Below are positions 18,940 through 27,417 of a stretch of 64,000 nt of DNA, piece after piece. This DNA comes from Aureimonas sp. SA4125. GTDB lineage: Bacteria; Pseudomonadota; Alphaproteobacteria; Rhizobiales; Rhizobiaceae. The notes below the pieces were generated by a model. The model had not been told where the DNA came from. It searched no databases and worked only from the letters and a program-made list of their open reading frames with translations. How positions within the stretch are numbered: the first letter of the stretch is position 1; every line of letters starts with the position of its first letter. The DNA lies in NCBI RefSeq assembly GCF_019973775.1, contig NZ_AP025033.1, forward strand, positions 62,001 to 126,000. Reading direction: 5' to 3'. The position numbers were made by a program, and so were the translations under genes.

Positions 18940-19822
18940 ACTCCCTGCCCTCGAACGAGACATCTGTGGTCCGACCCGGCGATGGTCCGGACGCCGTCTA
19001 CGGCAGAACAGCGGACAGGCTCCTCGCCGCCAGGATCGGGGAGGATGACGCCTTCGCCATGGTGCCGTGTTCCGGCAAATACTCCGTTTTTTCCGCATGG
19101 CGTCTTCGTCGCCCGATAGACGAGTGGAAGCGATCCGACTTCTACGTCCGCTTCGGCGCGGTTTCCGACGAGACGGCGTTTCGTGCGCGGGTCGAGGAGC
19201 AGGCCGAGCACCGGCGCGAGCTGAAACGGCTGAATCGGCAGACGATCGCATCAAGGGACAGCACGCACTGGGGCACTTCCGAGGGCGCGACCGTCCACGC
19301 CGAAGGCATCGTCCGACACACCACGACCGGCCATGGCGGGTTCTATCTGACGCCTGAGCGAAACGCCGACGTAATCCCGAGCCTCCGCCGCAATGATGGC
19401 TGGTAAGAGGAAGACTGCGAATGGGCGATCGTCGCGCTGTCCTTCCCCGAGCACTTCACGGCCTATGAGCGCCGATGCGCCGAAGAGACGGTCCGCCACT
19501 GCTGGCCGGACGAGTGGCAGGCCTTGTTCGGCCGAGCCCTCGCGCCCGGCGAGTCCACCGTGAAGGACCGCCGAGCCTTCGAGCGTGAGCATGCCGGTGC
19601 CTGGATCGCGGTCTCTGCCATCCGATCCGACCATGAGGCAGGCATGACGGAGGTGATCGCGACGCGCGGCGGGAAGCGAAGCGCTGGCAATCCGGAGCGA
19701 CGCTTCCTCGTGCCGTCGCAGGAGTATGGCGGCAGCGGTGGCCGTTTCGGCTTCGTGGGGTCACTGCAAGAAAGTGACCTCCGTGTACGCTAGATTCGAA
19801 CGGAGCATGAACGCTGTTTCGT

Positions 19823-22789
19823 TCATGCCGCGAGGATCGACGGCTTGGTTCTAAGCGGCCGCAACTCGCCCGGCGCCGGCTGGTTGTCGGCATCCCAGGC
19901 GTAATCGCCGGTGAACGACAGGTGCTCCCACCCGAGCGGCGCGACGTGACGCATCGTGTCAGGTCCCACGCCGAGGTCGGCCGCCGCGAGTCCGAGATAA
20001 CGCGTGTTCCACAAGATCACCGCCGCGACGATGAGGTTCAGTCCGGAGGCGCGATAGGCCTGGTTCTCGAAGGTGCGGTCGCGCAGCTCACCGAGCTGGC
20101 AGAAGAAGATGCCTCGCGCGAGCGCGTTCCGAGCCTCGCCCTTGTTCAAGCCGCCCTGCGCGCGCCGGCGCAGATCGAGGTCGCGCAGCCAGTTCAGCAT
20201 GAAGATCGAGCGCTCGAGCCGGCCCACCTCGCGCAATGCCACCGCCAGCCCGTTCTGGCGCGGGTAGGCGGACAGTTTCCTGAGCATGGCCGACGCGGTC
20301 ACCGTCCCCGAGCGGATCGAGGTTGCCACGCGCAGCAACTCGTCCCAGTGCTGGGCGGCGTGCGCAATGTCGATCGGGCCGCCGGCGTCGACCATCGGTG
20401 CGAGCAGCGGATCGATGTTCATTCCGGGCGGTAGATGCAGCCGTCGGTCCTTGAGATCGCGCAGGCGCGGCGCGAAGCGGTACCCAAAGAAGGGCATGAG
20501 GCCGAATACGTGATCGGAGGCGCCGCCGGTATCGACCGCGTGTTCCTCGATCGTCAGCCCGGACTGGTGGTAGAGAAGCCCGTCGAGCACGTGCGGCGCC
20601 TCGCCGGCGGTCGCAGCGATCACCTTGGTGTGGAACGGCCCGTATTGGTCGGAGACGTGGGTGTAGAACGACACGCCTGGCTCATTGCCGTGGCGCGCGT
20701 TGACGTCGGCGATGGCCTCGCCTGGGCCGCCGGCGAAGAAGTGCTGCCCGTCGGAGCTCGCCTTGGTGCCGTCGCCCCAAACTTGAGCGAGCGGCAGCGA
20801 GCGGTGCGCGTCGATGAGGCGCGCAAGCGCTTCCGCATAAGCCGCCTCGCTGACGTGCCAGTCGTGGATCAGGGCGAGCTGTCGCAGGCTCGCGCCCCGG
20901 CAGGTCTCCGACATGCGGGTGAGCCCTAGATTGATGCCGTCGGCGAGCACGCAGGTAAGGAGCGCGGCGCGATCATCGCAGGCCCGCCCAGTCCGCCTGT
21001 GGGTGAAGCAGTCGGAGAAGCCGGTCCAACCGTCGACGTCGAGCAGTACATCGGTGATCCGCGCTCGCGGTAGCCGGTCGTAAAGGGCCTGTCTGACGGA
21101 TTTGACTGCGGGTGGCGTCGTGGCGCGCAACGGCGCGATCGTCAGCCCCGTTTCGTCCAGGCGAACATCGGGCAGCTCGCCAGCCCGGGTGCGCACTGCC
21201 ACCGCCGCGGCCGCCTCCTCGAGCCGGGCGCGGCGCTCGGCCAGGTGGTCTTCGAACCTGGGCGCGACTGCGAGCGGCAGCGGACCCGCCGCCTTCAGCG
21301 CCTCAAATGTCGGTTTCGGCAGCAGGTAGTCATCGAAGGCGCGGTAGCGGCGCGAGTGGGCAACCCAGATGTCGCCGGCGCGCAGTCGCTCTCGCAGTTC
21401 CGAGAAGGCGCACAGCTCGTAAGCCGCTCGATCGACGGCGCCTTGGCTAACGACGAACGGGCGCCAGCGCCGCGACACAAACCTGAGCGGCGGCGAGGCC
21501 GGCAGTTTGCGCTTGCCGGCGGCATAGGTGGCGCGGATGAGTTCGAGCGCGGCCATAAGGTCCTTGACCGCGGCCGAACCCTCGAACGCGAATGTCTCGA
21601 GAAGCCGAGGTCCAAACACCCTGACGCTCTTGTGGCGCACAACGAGCTCAGCGGTGGGGTCTATAAGCTCCGGTCCGGACAGCGCCTCGGCGTGCGCAAC
21701 GGCGACTTCGAAGCGAGCCCATCCCACCTTGGCGGCGACGGCAACGTCGAGATCCTCTTCCCGCCGGCGCGCCTCGATCATCGCTCGACCCGAGAGCGCA
21801 AACACGCGCAGGTCACTTTGCACCTCGCGCATCGACCGCGCCGCGCGCTCGTCGGCCTTGCGCTCCGCCGCGCGTCCGAGCGAGGCCATGAGCTTCTCGA
21901 ACATGGTGAGCGTAGCGTCGGTCAGCGCCTCTTCGAGCGCGATCGCGGCGGCCGCAAGCATGGCGTGGCGCCTGAGTGGGTTCAGGCCGGCAAGGTGTTG
22001 TGCTGCGATCCGGACCGCCTCGTCCGCCAATCGTTCGAACACCGGAGGCGGCAACGCGCCTGCGCGCATGCGATCGATCCCGAGGGCGCGTACGTGGTGC
22101 AGACGCTCGATGAGCCTGGGCACGTTCTTCGGCGCCGGCGACTGCGGCGCGTTCCTTAGCCACCCGAGCCAGGTGAGCCTGCCCGTTGTACGCGGGTCCA
22201 GCAGAGCGTCCATGCGCCCGAGCGTCGCTTCGTCGAGGCCGGTGGTCAGCACCTCGTGGCCCAAGCGCTCGGCGCGCTGCCGCGCGCCCCGGATCACCGC
22301 CTCGAGCACGAGCAGCGACGGAAGGGACACGCGTTTGCGGCGAAGCTCCTCGACGAGAATGCCGGCAAGCTGGCCGGGACGGATGATGGTCTGAGCGGCG
22401 GCCGTCAGGAACGAAACCGCCGCGTGCGCGGCCGCGCGATCGAACGACGAGTAGCCACCCGCCCGCATGATCTCGCCGAGGTGGACCCGCCGGGTGGCGG
22501 TGCGATGCGCGTATTCGCCGAACGCCGACGCCAGTACCCCGAGCTGGCGTGCGACGTAGGCGAGCACGGCATCTGGCGGGGTCTCGCCGGCTTCGAGCAC
22601 GCGCCCGGGAAAGCGCAGGTAAAGGAGCACGAGCGCGTAGCCGAGCCGGTTGGCATCGCCGCGCTTGGCGGCGACCTGCGTCAGATCCTCGCCTCCCAGC
22701 GTGTAGTGGCGGGCGATCTCGCGCTCGTCGGTGGGCGGCTCCAGGTGGCGTGCCCATAGATCATCGCTCAGCAGCCGTCGCCTTGCCAT
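19823..22789 (-). CDS. tnpA: Tn3-family transposase TnpA
   Basis: 988-aa DDE transposase, normal length, with an N-terminal DUF4158-like domain and a C-terminal Tn3 catalytic domain. DDE context: VLLDVDGWTGFSDCF, VWGDGTKASSDGQ and the final Glu in FENQAYRASGLN. The frame is intact. It acts on the 54-bp ends to form cointegrates that TnpR resolves. Confidence 0.97.
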   Translation of the reverse strand: MARRRLLSDDLWARHLEPPTDEREIARHYTLGGEDLTQVAAKRGDANRLGYALVLLYLRFPGRVLEAGETPPDAVLAYVARQLGVLASAFGEYAHRTATRRVHLGEIMRAGGYSSFDRAAAHAAVSFLTAAAQTIIRPGQLAGILVEELRRKRVSLPSLLVLEAVIRGARQRAERLGHEVLTTGLDEATLGRMDALLDPRTTGRLTWLGWLRNAPQSPAPKNVPRLIERLHHVRALGIDRMRAGALPPPVFERLADEAVRIAAQHLAGLNPLRRHAMLAAAAIALEEALTDATLTMFEKLMASLGRAAERKADERAARSMREVQSDLRVFALSGRAMIEARRREEDLDVAVAAKVGWARFEVAVAHAEALSGPELIDPTAELVVRHKSVRVFGPRLLETFAFEGSAAVKDLMAALELIRATYAAGKRKLPASPPLRFVSRRWRPFVVSQGAVDRAAYELCAFSELRERLRAGDIWVAHSRRYRAFDDYLLPKPTFEALKAAGPLPLAVAPRFEDHLAERRARLEEAAAAVAVRTRAGELPDVRLDETGLTIAPLRATTPPAVKSVRQALYDRLPRARITDVLLDVDGWTGFSDCFTHRRTGRACDDRAALLTCVLADGINLGLTRMSETCRGASLRQLALIHDWHVSEAAYAEALARLIDAHRSLPLAQVWGDGTKASSDGQHFFAGGPGEAIADVNARHGNEPGVSFYTHVSDQYGPFHTKVIAATAGEAPHVLDGLLYHQSGLTIEEHAVDTGGASDHVFGLMPFFGYRFAPRLRDLKDRRLHLPPGMNIDPLLAPMVDAGGPIDIAHAAQHWDELLRVATSIRSGTVTASAMLRKLSAYPRQNGLAVALREVGRLERSIFMLNWLRDLDLRRRAQGGLNKGEARNALARGIFFCQLGELRDRTFENQAYRASGLNLIVAAVILWNTRYLGLAAADLGVGPDTMRHVAPLGWEHLSFTGDYAWDADNQPAPGELRPLRTKPSILAA

Positions 22790-22951
22790 CGGCTTTCTCC
22801 CCCGCCCAGGGCGAGCAGCTTACGCCAACTCACCGAGGAATGGAGTCGAAGGGCGCGAACCAGCGGCCTGCAACGGTCCGTCAAACCTCCGTCTTCCGGC
22901 CAGCCTCCAAGTTGTCCGGCAACGTATGTTGACAACGGCAAAGCGGACGCG
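22790..22951. promoter_or_regulatory. tnpA-tnpR intergenic region with res site
   Basis: Divergent promoter region of the Tn3 element. GTTGTC at 22911-22916 and GACAAC at 22931-22936 form a 26-bp dyad typical of a resolvase-binding subsite (TGTC...GACA). CCGTCAA (22879-22885 region) and TTGACGG (22954-22960 region) give further inverted half-sites. Resolvase binding here would also repress both genes. Confidence 0.65.
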
Positions 22952-23560
22952 ATGATTGACGGACAGGAAAACGGACGAAAGGCAAGACATGTGGCGCTGA
23001 TCGGTTATGCGCGAGTGTCGACCGCCGAGCAGAACCTCGCCCTGCAGCGCGACGCGCTCGCCGGCGCTGGCTGCGAAACCGTGTTCGAGGATCATGCTTC
23101 GGGCGCCAAGGCCGAGCGGCCGGGCCTCGCCGATGCGCTCGTGCATCTGCGCCGCGGCGACGCGCTGATTGTGTGGAAGCTCGACCGGCTGGGCCGCTCG
23201 ATGGCGCATCTCATCGACACGGTTCGTCGGCTCGAGATCAAGGGTATCGGCTTCCGCTCCTTGACCGAGGGCGTCGACACCACGACGCCCGGCGGCACGC
23301 TCGTCTTCCACATCTTCGGGGCGCTCGCGCAATTCGAGCGCGACCTGATCCGCGAACGCACGAATGCCGGGCTCAAGGCAGCTGAAGCGCGCGGCAGGAA
23401 GGGCGGCAGAAAGCCGGTCGTCACGCCCGATAAGCTGACCCGGGCCCGCGCGCATCTCGCCGCCGGGCTGACTGTGCGCGAGGCTGCGGCAAGGGTGAAG
23501 GTAGGCAAAACTGCCCTTTATGAAGCGATCAGCGGCACAGCGGGTGGATCAAAAAAGTGA
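22952..23560 (+). CDS. tnpR: Tn3-family serine resolvase TnpR
   Basis: Serine recombinase (up to 202 aa). The catalytic domain begins ALIGYARVSTAEQNLALQRD with the nucleophilic Ser. LDRLGRSMAHL and the E-helix region (FGALAQFERDLIRERT) follow, then a C-terminal HTH (GLTVREAAARVKVGKTALYEA). The start at ATG 22952 gives about 13 extra residues; GTG 22991 is an alternative matching the usual N-terminus. Confidence 0.95.
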   Translation: MIDGQENGRKARHVALIGYARVSTAEQNLALQRDALAGAGCETVFEDHASGAKAERPGLADALVHLRRGDALIVWKLDRLGRSMAHLIDTVRRLEIKGIGFRSLTEGVDTTTPGGTLVFHIFGALAQFERDLIRERTNAGLKAAEARGRKGGRKPVVTPDKLTRARAHLAAGLTVREAAARVKVGKTALYEAISGTAGGSKK

Positions 23561-23693
23561 GTTCATGGTCCGTTCGCATCTAGCGTACACGGAGGTCACT
23601 TTCTTGCAGTGACCCCTTCGTCATCGACGAGGCGCGGCATGCCCACTATGACGGCCAGTCCAGCTTCGTCGGCTGGCAGGGGCGAACACTGCC

Positions 23694-23816
23694 ATGACAT
23701 CCGCCACGGGAGGGCTCGCGCGGTTTCTGGTGCCCTCCTTCATGGTGCTGGCGGTGCATCATCGACGCTGGACGGCAACGAATGCCAGTGCGATCCGAGA
23801 TGGCAAGCCGAGATAA
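23694..23816 (+). CDS. Possible small protein (40 aa) coupled to DUF7007
   Basis: ATG overlaps the DUF7007 stop (ATGA) and opens a 40-codon frame with a hydrophobic middle (ARFLVPSFMVLAVHH) that could be a short membrane helix. No homologue is known to me. The evidence is only frame and coupling. Confidence 0.3.
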   Translation: MTSATGGLARFLVPSFMVLAVHHRRWTATNASAIRDGKPR

Positions 23817-24251
23817 CTCCCACAGGTCGGCTGCGGTATCGGGGCGATCCGGTGCCTTCGAGAGGTCGGAAGCTTGGAGTTGCCCGATCAACGTGCGAGC
23901 GGTTCGAAGGAGGAAGCAGCTCTGGCCACGATGCGCTCCCTGTCGGAACCTCGTCCGGCGGTTCATCGCCCCTGCCGGCCTGTCCTTCGGTTTGCTGCGG
24001 TCTGAACCGGCGGCCGTGCGCTTCAAGGCCGCGTGCCGCGCCGCGGGGCGGCCGGTTCCCGCCGATCTCGCAAAGCGGGTCCGCGTCCCACGCAAGGGCC
24101 AAGAGCCCTGCTTGGCCGCAAGCCCGCTCCGCTCGCCTGGCAGGTCCCGGACCCTGAAGCGCCCGTCTTCCGCCGGTTCCTTTTGACCGCACCGAAGGAC
24201 AGACCGGCAAGGGCCGGAACCGCTTCGGGACGATCAAGAAAGGATCACACC
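23817..24251. other. Leader/intergenic region before the 195-aa gene
   Basis: About 430 bp without a supported gene. Long GC-rich leaders recur before several backbone genes here (also before parB-like, ardC and DUF736). Long frames in both strands have no recognisable product. Confidence 0.4.
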
Positions 24252-24839
24252 ATGGCCAAGGCTACCCGCTCCACCGCTTCCGCCGCTCGCGTCGTCCAAT
24301 TGCGCAAGGGTACGACCCTCGAAATGGTCCGGCTCGCCTGCCCAGATGCCCATCAGGCCGGCCTCATCTCCGAAAGCTTCGGCCTGCCGCTCCTCGACAG
24401 CGACGGCATTCGCGATCTCCACGAGCGCTTGCTGATCGAAACCGCCGACGCGATGAAGGAGGGCATCAGCGACCGGGCGATGCAGATCCACCTCCAGCGC
24501 ATCGTTGGCGCCTATGTCGGCTCGGCCCACGGCGCCGGACAGTTCTACTCCAGAGCGGTAACCGAGGCACGCGATCTCACGGCTAAGCTCGCCAATGACA
24601 TTCGCGACGAGGACCTCGACGGGCCGGTCGGCTTCCAGAGTTCCGCGCAGCGCAAGCGCGAATTCGCCGCCGACATGGGTCTTCAGTCCCACGCGTTGCG
24701 CATGGCCGCCGAAGGGGCGGTTACGGCCTACGAGCAAATCGTCGGAGAGCGCTGGAAGCCCTTCGAACGCCAGGTTGAGAACCCCGGCGCCACCGTCGAC
24801 CGGAAGGCGGCCGACCTTCAGATGGCAGCGCTCGGCTGA
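24252..24839 (+). CDS. Conserved plasmid protein (195 aa), unknown function
   Basis: Start ATG 24252 after AAGAAAGGATC. Soluble, mostly helical in appearance (LLIETADAMKEGISDRAM, GAGQFYSRAVTEARDLTAKL), with no recognised domain. It is a member of the backbone module and recurs truncated at 45188-45611, where its last 135 codons are nearly identical. A hairpin terminator follows directly. Confidence 0.75.
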   Translation: MAKATRSTASAARVVQLRKGTTLEMVRLACPDAHQAGLISESFGLPLLDSDGIRDLHERLLIETADAMKEGISDRAMQIHLQRIVGAYVGSAHGAGQFYSRAVTEARDLTAKLANDIRDEDLDGPVGFQSSAQRKREFAADMGLQSHALRMAAEGAVTAYEQIVGERWKPFERQVENPGATVDRKAADLQMAALG

Positions 24840-24850
24840 GGCGCCAAATG

Positions 24851-24868
24851 GCGGGGCTTTGGCCCCGC
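24851..24868 (+). terminator. Terminator-like hairpin after the 195-aa gene
   Basis: GCGGGGC-TTTG-GCCCCGC followed by TTCTC. The same hairpin with a TTCG loop lies at 45623-45640 in module B. The poor T-tract leaves termination uncertain. Confidence 0.5.
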
Positions 24869-24924
24869 TTCTCTCCCACGAACGCTTAGGCAACGGCGCT
24901 GCGCATTTTTCGGAGCTGTAGTAA

Positions 24925-24992
24925 TGTAGAGTGTGCCATCTACACCGGTATCAAAACTTATCTACACCGAGGTCGCCATGCCAATCAACGTC
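24925..24992 (+). pseudogene. VapBC deletion scar: operator plus five vapB codons
   Basis: TGTAGA (24925-24930) and TCTACA (24939-24944), spaced 8 bp, match the vapB operator of module B. ATG CCA ATC AAC GTC at 24978-24992 equals the first five vapB codons, after which the sequence jumps to the 3' end of the mazF copy. So vapBC was lost here by deletion and its control region remains. Confidence 0.7.
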
Positions 24993-24999
24993 GCGCGCT

Positions 25000-25290
25000 T
25001 CAGTAGAAGATGGTCGCGACCTTGGCAAAGACCTCGTCCATGATCGCCGATGGTAGGCTTTCCACTCTGCGGCCGTTGCGTGCGTTGAGGTCGAGGACGC
25101 GGGGCTGATCGCAGCGCACCACCCCGGTGGTCTGGATCCCGTCGAGTAGCACGGCAATTCCGAGGCGACGCGCAAAGTCGCCGCTGTTCGTGATCGGCGC
25201 GATGACCGGCAGGTTGGTGGCTTGGTTGAAATCGTCGGGGGAGACAATGACGACCGGGCGACGCTTGCGCTGTTCACTGCTTCGAGTTGG
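25000..25290 (-). pseudogene. MazF/PemK-type toxin, degenerate 5' end
   Basis: The C-terminal ~90 residues are clear (RRPVVIVSPDDFNQATNLP, DGIQTTGVVRCDQPRVLDLN, VATIFY) and match the intact module B copy at 46472-46798. The N-terminal MKRGDVYIVDLEPTHG part is scrambled here: the open frame instead starts MSAARVAANSTDCRC, and pieces of the original lie in another frame. No MazE partner is next to it. Probably inactive. Confidence 0.75.
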
Positions 25291-25358
25291 TTCCAGATGC
25301 CGCCATGCCGATCGACATCGACAATCCGTGGAATTTGCGGCAACTCGTGCCGCCGACA

Positions 25359-25670
25359 TCAGACGTGCGGCGCTGGTTCAGAAAGCGGCTGGACTGCCAG
25401 GCGCAAGCCCATCGCACGAAGAACAGCGTTCAGGCTACGCAGCTCGGGGTTCCCCTTCTCCGAAAGGGTGCGGTAGAGTTGCGTCGCGTTTAGCTCGGCC
25501 GCTTTGGCAACTGCCGGCAAACCCCCGAACGCTTTGGTCATTTGCCTGATTGTCACCAGCAGTTCGCCTTGGTCGCCATCCATCAGGATCGCATTGAGCG
25601 TGGCGGCAGCCATCGCCGGATCGTCCCGGAACAGATCGGCCATTGCGTCGTCATGACTGCGGTCTTTCAT
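25359..25670 (-). CDS. HTH antitoxin of a RelE/ParE-type addiction module
   Basis: About 103 aa. Start ATG 25670 is chosen because AAGGAG lies 8 bases upstream; an ATG at 25676 is only 2 bases from it. The Xre-like HTH is in the second half (QMTKAFGGLPAVAKAAELNATQLYRTLSEKGNPEL). It is the putative addiction-module antidote type. The toxin gene precedes it by 13 bp, a HigBA-like order. It replaces the mazE cassette found at this place in module B. Confidence 0.8.
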   Translation of the reverse strand: MKDRSHDDAMADLFRDDPAMAAATLNAILMDGDQGELLVTIRQMTKAFGGLPAVAKAAELNATQLYRTLSEKGNPELRSLNAVLRAMGLRLAVQPLSEPAPHV

Positions 25671-25683
25671 CGTCATTGCTCCT

Positions 25684-26016
25684 TCAATCGACACGGCTTT
25701 GCCAGTCGCGCCAATAGTCACACGCCCGGCCTATGTCGGCGGCCTGTGTCCGCTTGGTGCCGCCGCACAGGAGCAGCATGACCGTCTTGCCCGATCGGGC
25801 GTAATAGATCCTGTATCCTGGGCCGACATCAATGCGCAGTTCATGCACACCATCGCGAAGCGGTTTGAAATCGCCGAAGTTGCCGTCTTCGAGTCGGTTC
25901 AGGCGTCGAATGATCGCGGCCTTGGCCTGCACGTTGCGGAGCTTGCGCAGCCAGCCGGCAATCAGGTCGTCGCCGTCTTGGGTCAAGTAATGCCGAACAT
26001 CGAACATACTACCCAT
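25684..26016 (-). CDS. RelE/ParE-family toxin (addiction-module killer)
   Basis: 107-110 aa RelE-superfamily toxin. Typical core: FGDFKPLRDGVHELRIDVGPGYRIYYARSGKTVMLLLCGGTKRTQ. It probably cleaves ribosome-associated mRNA or acts like ParE; the exact target is unknown. The first ATG (26016) overlaps a 20-bp palindrome, and ATG 26007 is the likelier start. It forms an operon with the downstream antitoxin. Confidence 0.85.
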   Translation of the reverse strand: MGSMFDVRHYLTQDGDDLIAGWLRKLRNVQAKAAIIRRLNRLEDGNFGDFKPLRDGVHELRIDVGPGYRIYYARSGKTVMLLLCGGTKRTQAADIGRACDYWRDWQSRVD

Positions 26017-26035
26017 ATTCGTTTATAAACGAATA
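26016..26035. promoter_or_regulatory. 20-bp perfect palindrome, operator of the RelE-type module
   Basis: TATTCGTTTATAAACGAATA is a perfect inverted repeat directly upstream of, and touching, the toxin start. Its place and symmetry fit an autoregulatory antitoxin operator. Confidence 0.7.
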
Positions 26036-26291
26036 GCTTGCAAGCCGTATTTTCGCCTTTGAAGATGATGTTGCGGGACTTGCAGAGTGTTCCGGCGCTT
26101 GGCATTGGAACATCGCAACGACGCTGATGCCTTGTAGCGCCCATCGCAGCCCGTCCCGGCGGGCGGCCTTGCCGGGGTCGGGTTCCGGCGCAACGGCTTT
26201 GCCGTCCTCCTCTTCGTTCTTGCCCTTCACACCCCTCGCTGCGCTCGGCCGCGCGCGGGTGCGCCGTCTCCCTGAACGCCCCGGCTGACGG

Positions 26292-26336
26292 ACCTCCGTG
26301 ACGGGGCCGCGATCGGCGCGGCCTCCAGACGGAGGT
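26292..26336 (+). promoter_or_regulatory. ardC leader hairpin covering the Shine-Dalgarno (copy A)
   Basis: ACCTCCGT (26292-26299) can pair with ACGGAGGT (26329-26336), which contains the GGAGGT ribosome site of ardC. Inside it GGCCGCG (26305-26311) pairs with CGCGGCC (26317-26323). The same structure precedes ardC copy B. It suggests translational gating; this is a prediction. Confidence 0.5.
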
Positions 26337-26344
26337 TCAGGGAA

Positions 26345-27271
26345 ATGAGCAGGAAGCAAGAAAAGACGCGCACCGACATCTACGCACAGATCACAGACCG
26401 GATCATCGCGGATCTGGAAAAAGGCGTGAAACCCTGGATGCAGCCGTGGAGTGCGGCCAACGCTTCGGGCCGCATCACCCGGCCGCTGCGCCACAACGGC
26501 GAGCCCTATTCCGGCATGAACGTCCTGCTGCTCTGGTCGGAGGCCGTCGCCCGAGGCTTTGCCTCGCCGACCTGGATGACGTTCAAGCAAGCGACCGAGC
26601 TCGGCGCTCATGTCCGAAAGGGCGAGAGCGGCTCGACCGTTGTCTTCGCCAGCCGCTTTACCAAGACCGAGGGCGACGGCGCTGGCGGCGAGGTGGAGCG
26701 CGACATCCCCTTCGTGCGCGCCTACACCGTCTTCAACGTCGACCAGATCGACGGGCTGCCGGAGTGCTATCACGCGCCCACCTTGCCCGTCCCCGATCCT
26801 GTCGCACGCATCGCCGAGTCGGACCGGTTCTTCGCCAACACCGGGGCAGTCATTCGGCATGGCGGTACGAAGGCGTTCTATGCGCCGGCCTCAGATCATA
26901 TCCAGATGCCGCCCTTCGAGGCGTTCCGCGACGCGGCCTCCCATGTTGCCGTTCTCGGCCATGAGGCAACCCACTGGACGGCGCCGTCCCACCGTGTCGG
27001 CCGCGATCTCTCCCGCTACCACAAGGACCGCAGCGATCGCGCCCGCGAGGAACTCGTCGCCGAGCTCGGGAGCTGCTTCCTCTGCGCCGATCTCGGCATC
27101 GTGCCGGAGCTCGAGCCGCGCGAGGATCATGCGAGTTACCTCAACGCCTGGCTGAAGGTACTGTCCGGCGACAGACGTGCGATCTTCGCGGCAGCCGCCC
27201 ATGCGCAGCGGGCCGTCGCTTTCCTGCACAGCCTGCAACCGGCTGCGGTTGAGAAACGGGAGGCCGCATGA
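26345..27271 (+). CDS. ardC: ArdC-type antirestriction protein (copy A)
   Basis: 308 aa. The N-terminal ssDNA-binding ArdC_N domain (about residues 8-130: DIYAQITDRIIADLEKGVKPW, NGEPYSGMNVLLLW) is followed by a C-terminal zincin-like metallopeptidase domain with HEATHW (about residue 205) and downstream EELVAELGSCFL. ArdC proteins protect incoming plasmid DNA from type I restriction. Complete and probably functional. GGAGGT lies 8 bases before ATG 26345, inside a hairpin. A close paralogue is at 47371. Confidence 0.93.
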   Translation: MSRKQEKTRTDIYAQITDRIIADLEKGVKPWMQPWSAANASGRITRPLRHNGEPYSGMNVLLLWSEAVARGFASPTWMTFKQATELGAHVRKGESGSTVVFASRFTKTEGDGAGGEVERDIPFVRAYTVFNVDQIDGLPECYHAPTLPVPDPVARIAESDRFFANTGAVIRHGGTKAFYAPASDHIQMPPFEAFRDAASHVAVLGHEATHWTAPSHRVGRDLSRYHKDRSDRAREELVAELGSCFLCADLGIVPELEPREDHASYLNAWLKVLSGDRRAIFAAAAHAQRAVAFLHSLQPAAVEKREAA

Positions 27272-27417
27272 TGCCACAACCGTCGATCTCACCATCGCGA
27301 GGGGACTGCGCCGCGCCGTGGCCGATGGTCGATAGCTGGCACGAGTGGAGAGGGCGGTACATGTGCCGATGCGCCAACGCCGCCTTGAGGTTCGACCGGC
27401 GAGGGCGGGATCTCTAG
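27268..27417 (+). CDS. Small conserved protein after ardC (49 aa, copy A)
   Basis: ATG overlaps the ardC stop (ATGA) and follows GGGAGG. The 49-codon frame (MMPQPSISPSRGDCAAPWPM ... FDRRGRDL) is also open at 48294-48443 with a few substitutions and no stop or indel, which supports coding. No known domain. IS1380 is inserted exactly at its stop codon. Confidence 0.55.
   Translation: MMPQPSISPSRGDCAAPWPMVDSWHEWRGRYMCRCANAALRFDRRGRDL

Larger units (their letters stand above)
19757..23616. mobile_element. Cryptic Tn3-family transposon
   Basis: 3860 bp, with terminal repeats beginning GGGGTCACTGCAAGAAAGTG and matching for about 54 bp with only two or three differences, longer than the usual 38 bp. 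The target duplication is TTCGT. It holds only tnpA and a divergent tnpR with an intervening res region; no passenger genes. Confidence 0.97.
18936..23697 (+). pseudogene. DUF7007 protein with an in-frame TAA and a Tn3 insertion
   Basis: Conserved rhizobial plasmid protein of unknown function. The first part (18936-19403) ends NDGW, then TAA at 19404-19406. The same frame continues EEDCEWAIVALSFPEHFTAYE and on to GGRFGFV, where the Tn3 starts. After the transposon the frame resumes FVIDEARHAHYDGQSSFVG to TGA 23695-23697. The 5-bp duplication TTCGT (19752-19756, 23617-23621) allows exact rejoining. Family members have Tyr in a GWYEEDCEW-like stretch, so one base change probably created the TAA. 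Two independent lesions make it inactive unless the stop is read through. Confidence 0.85.
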
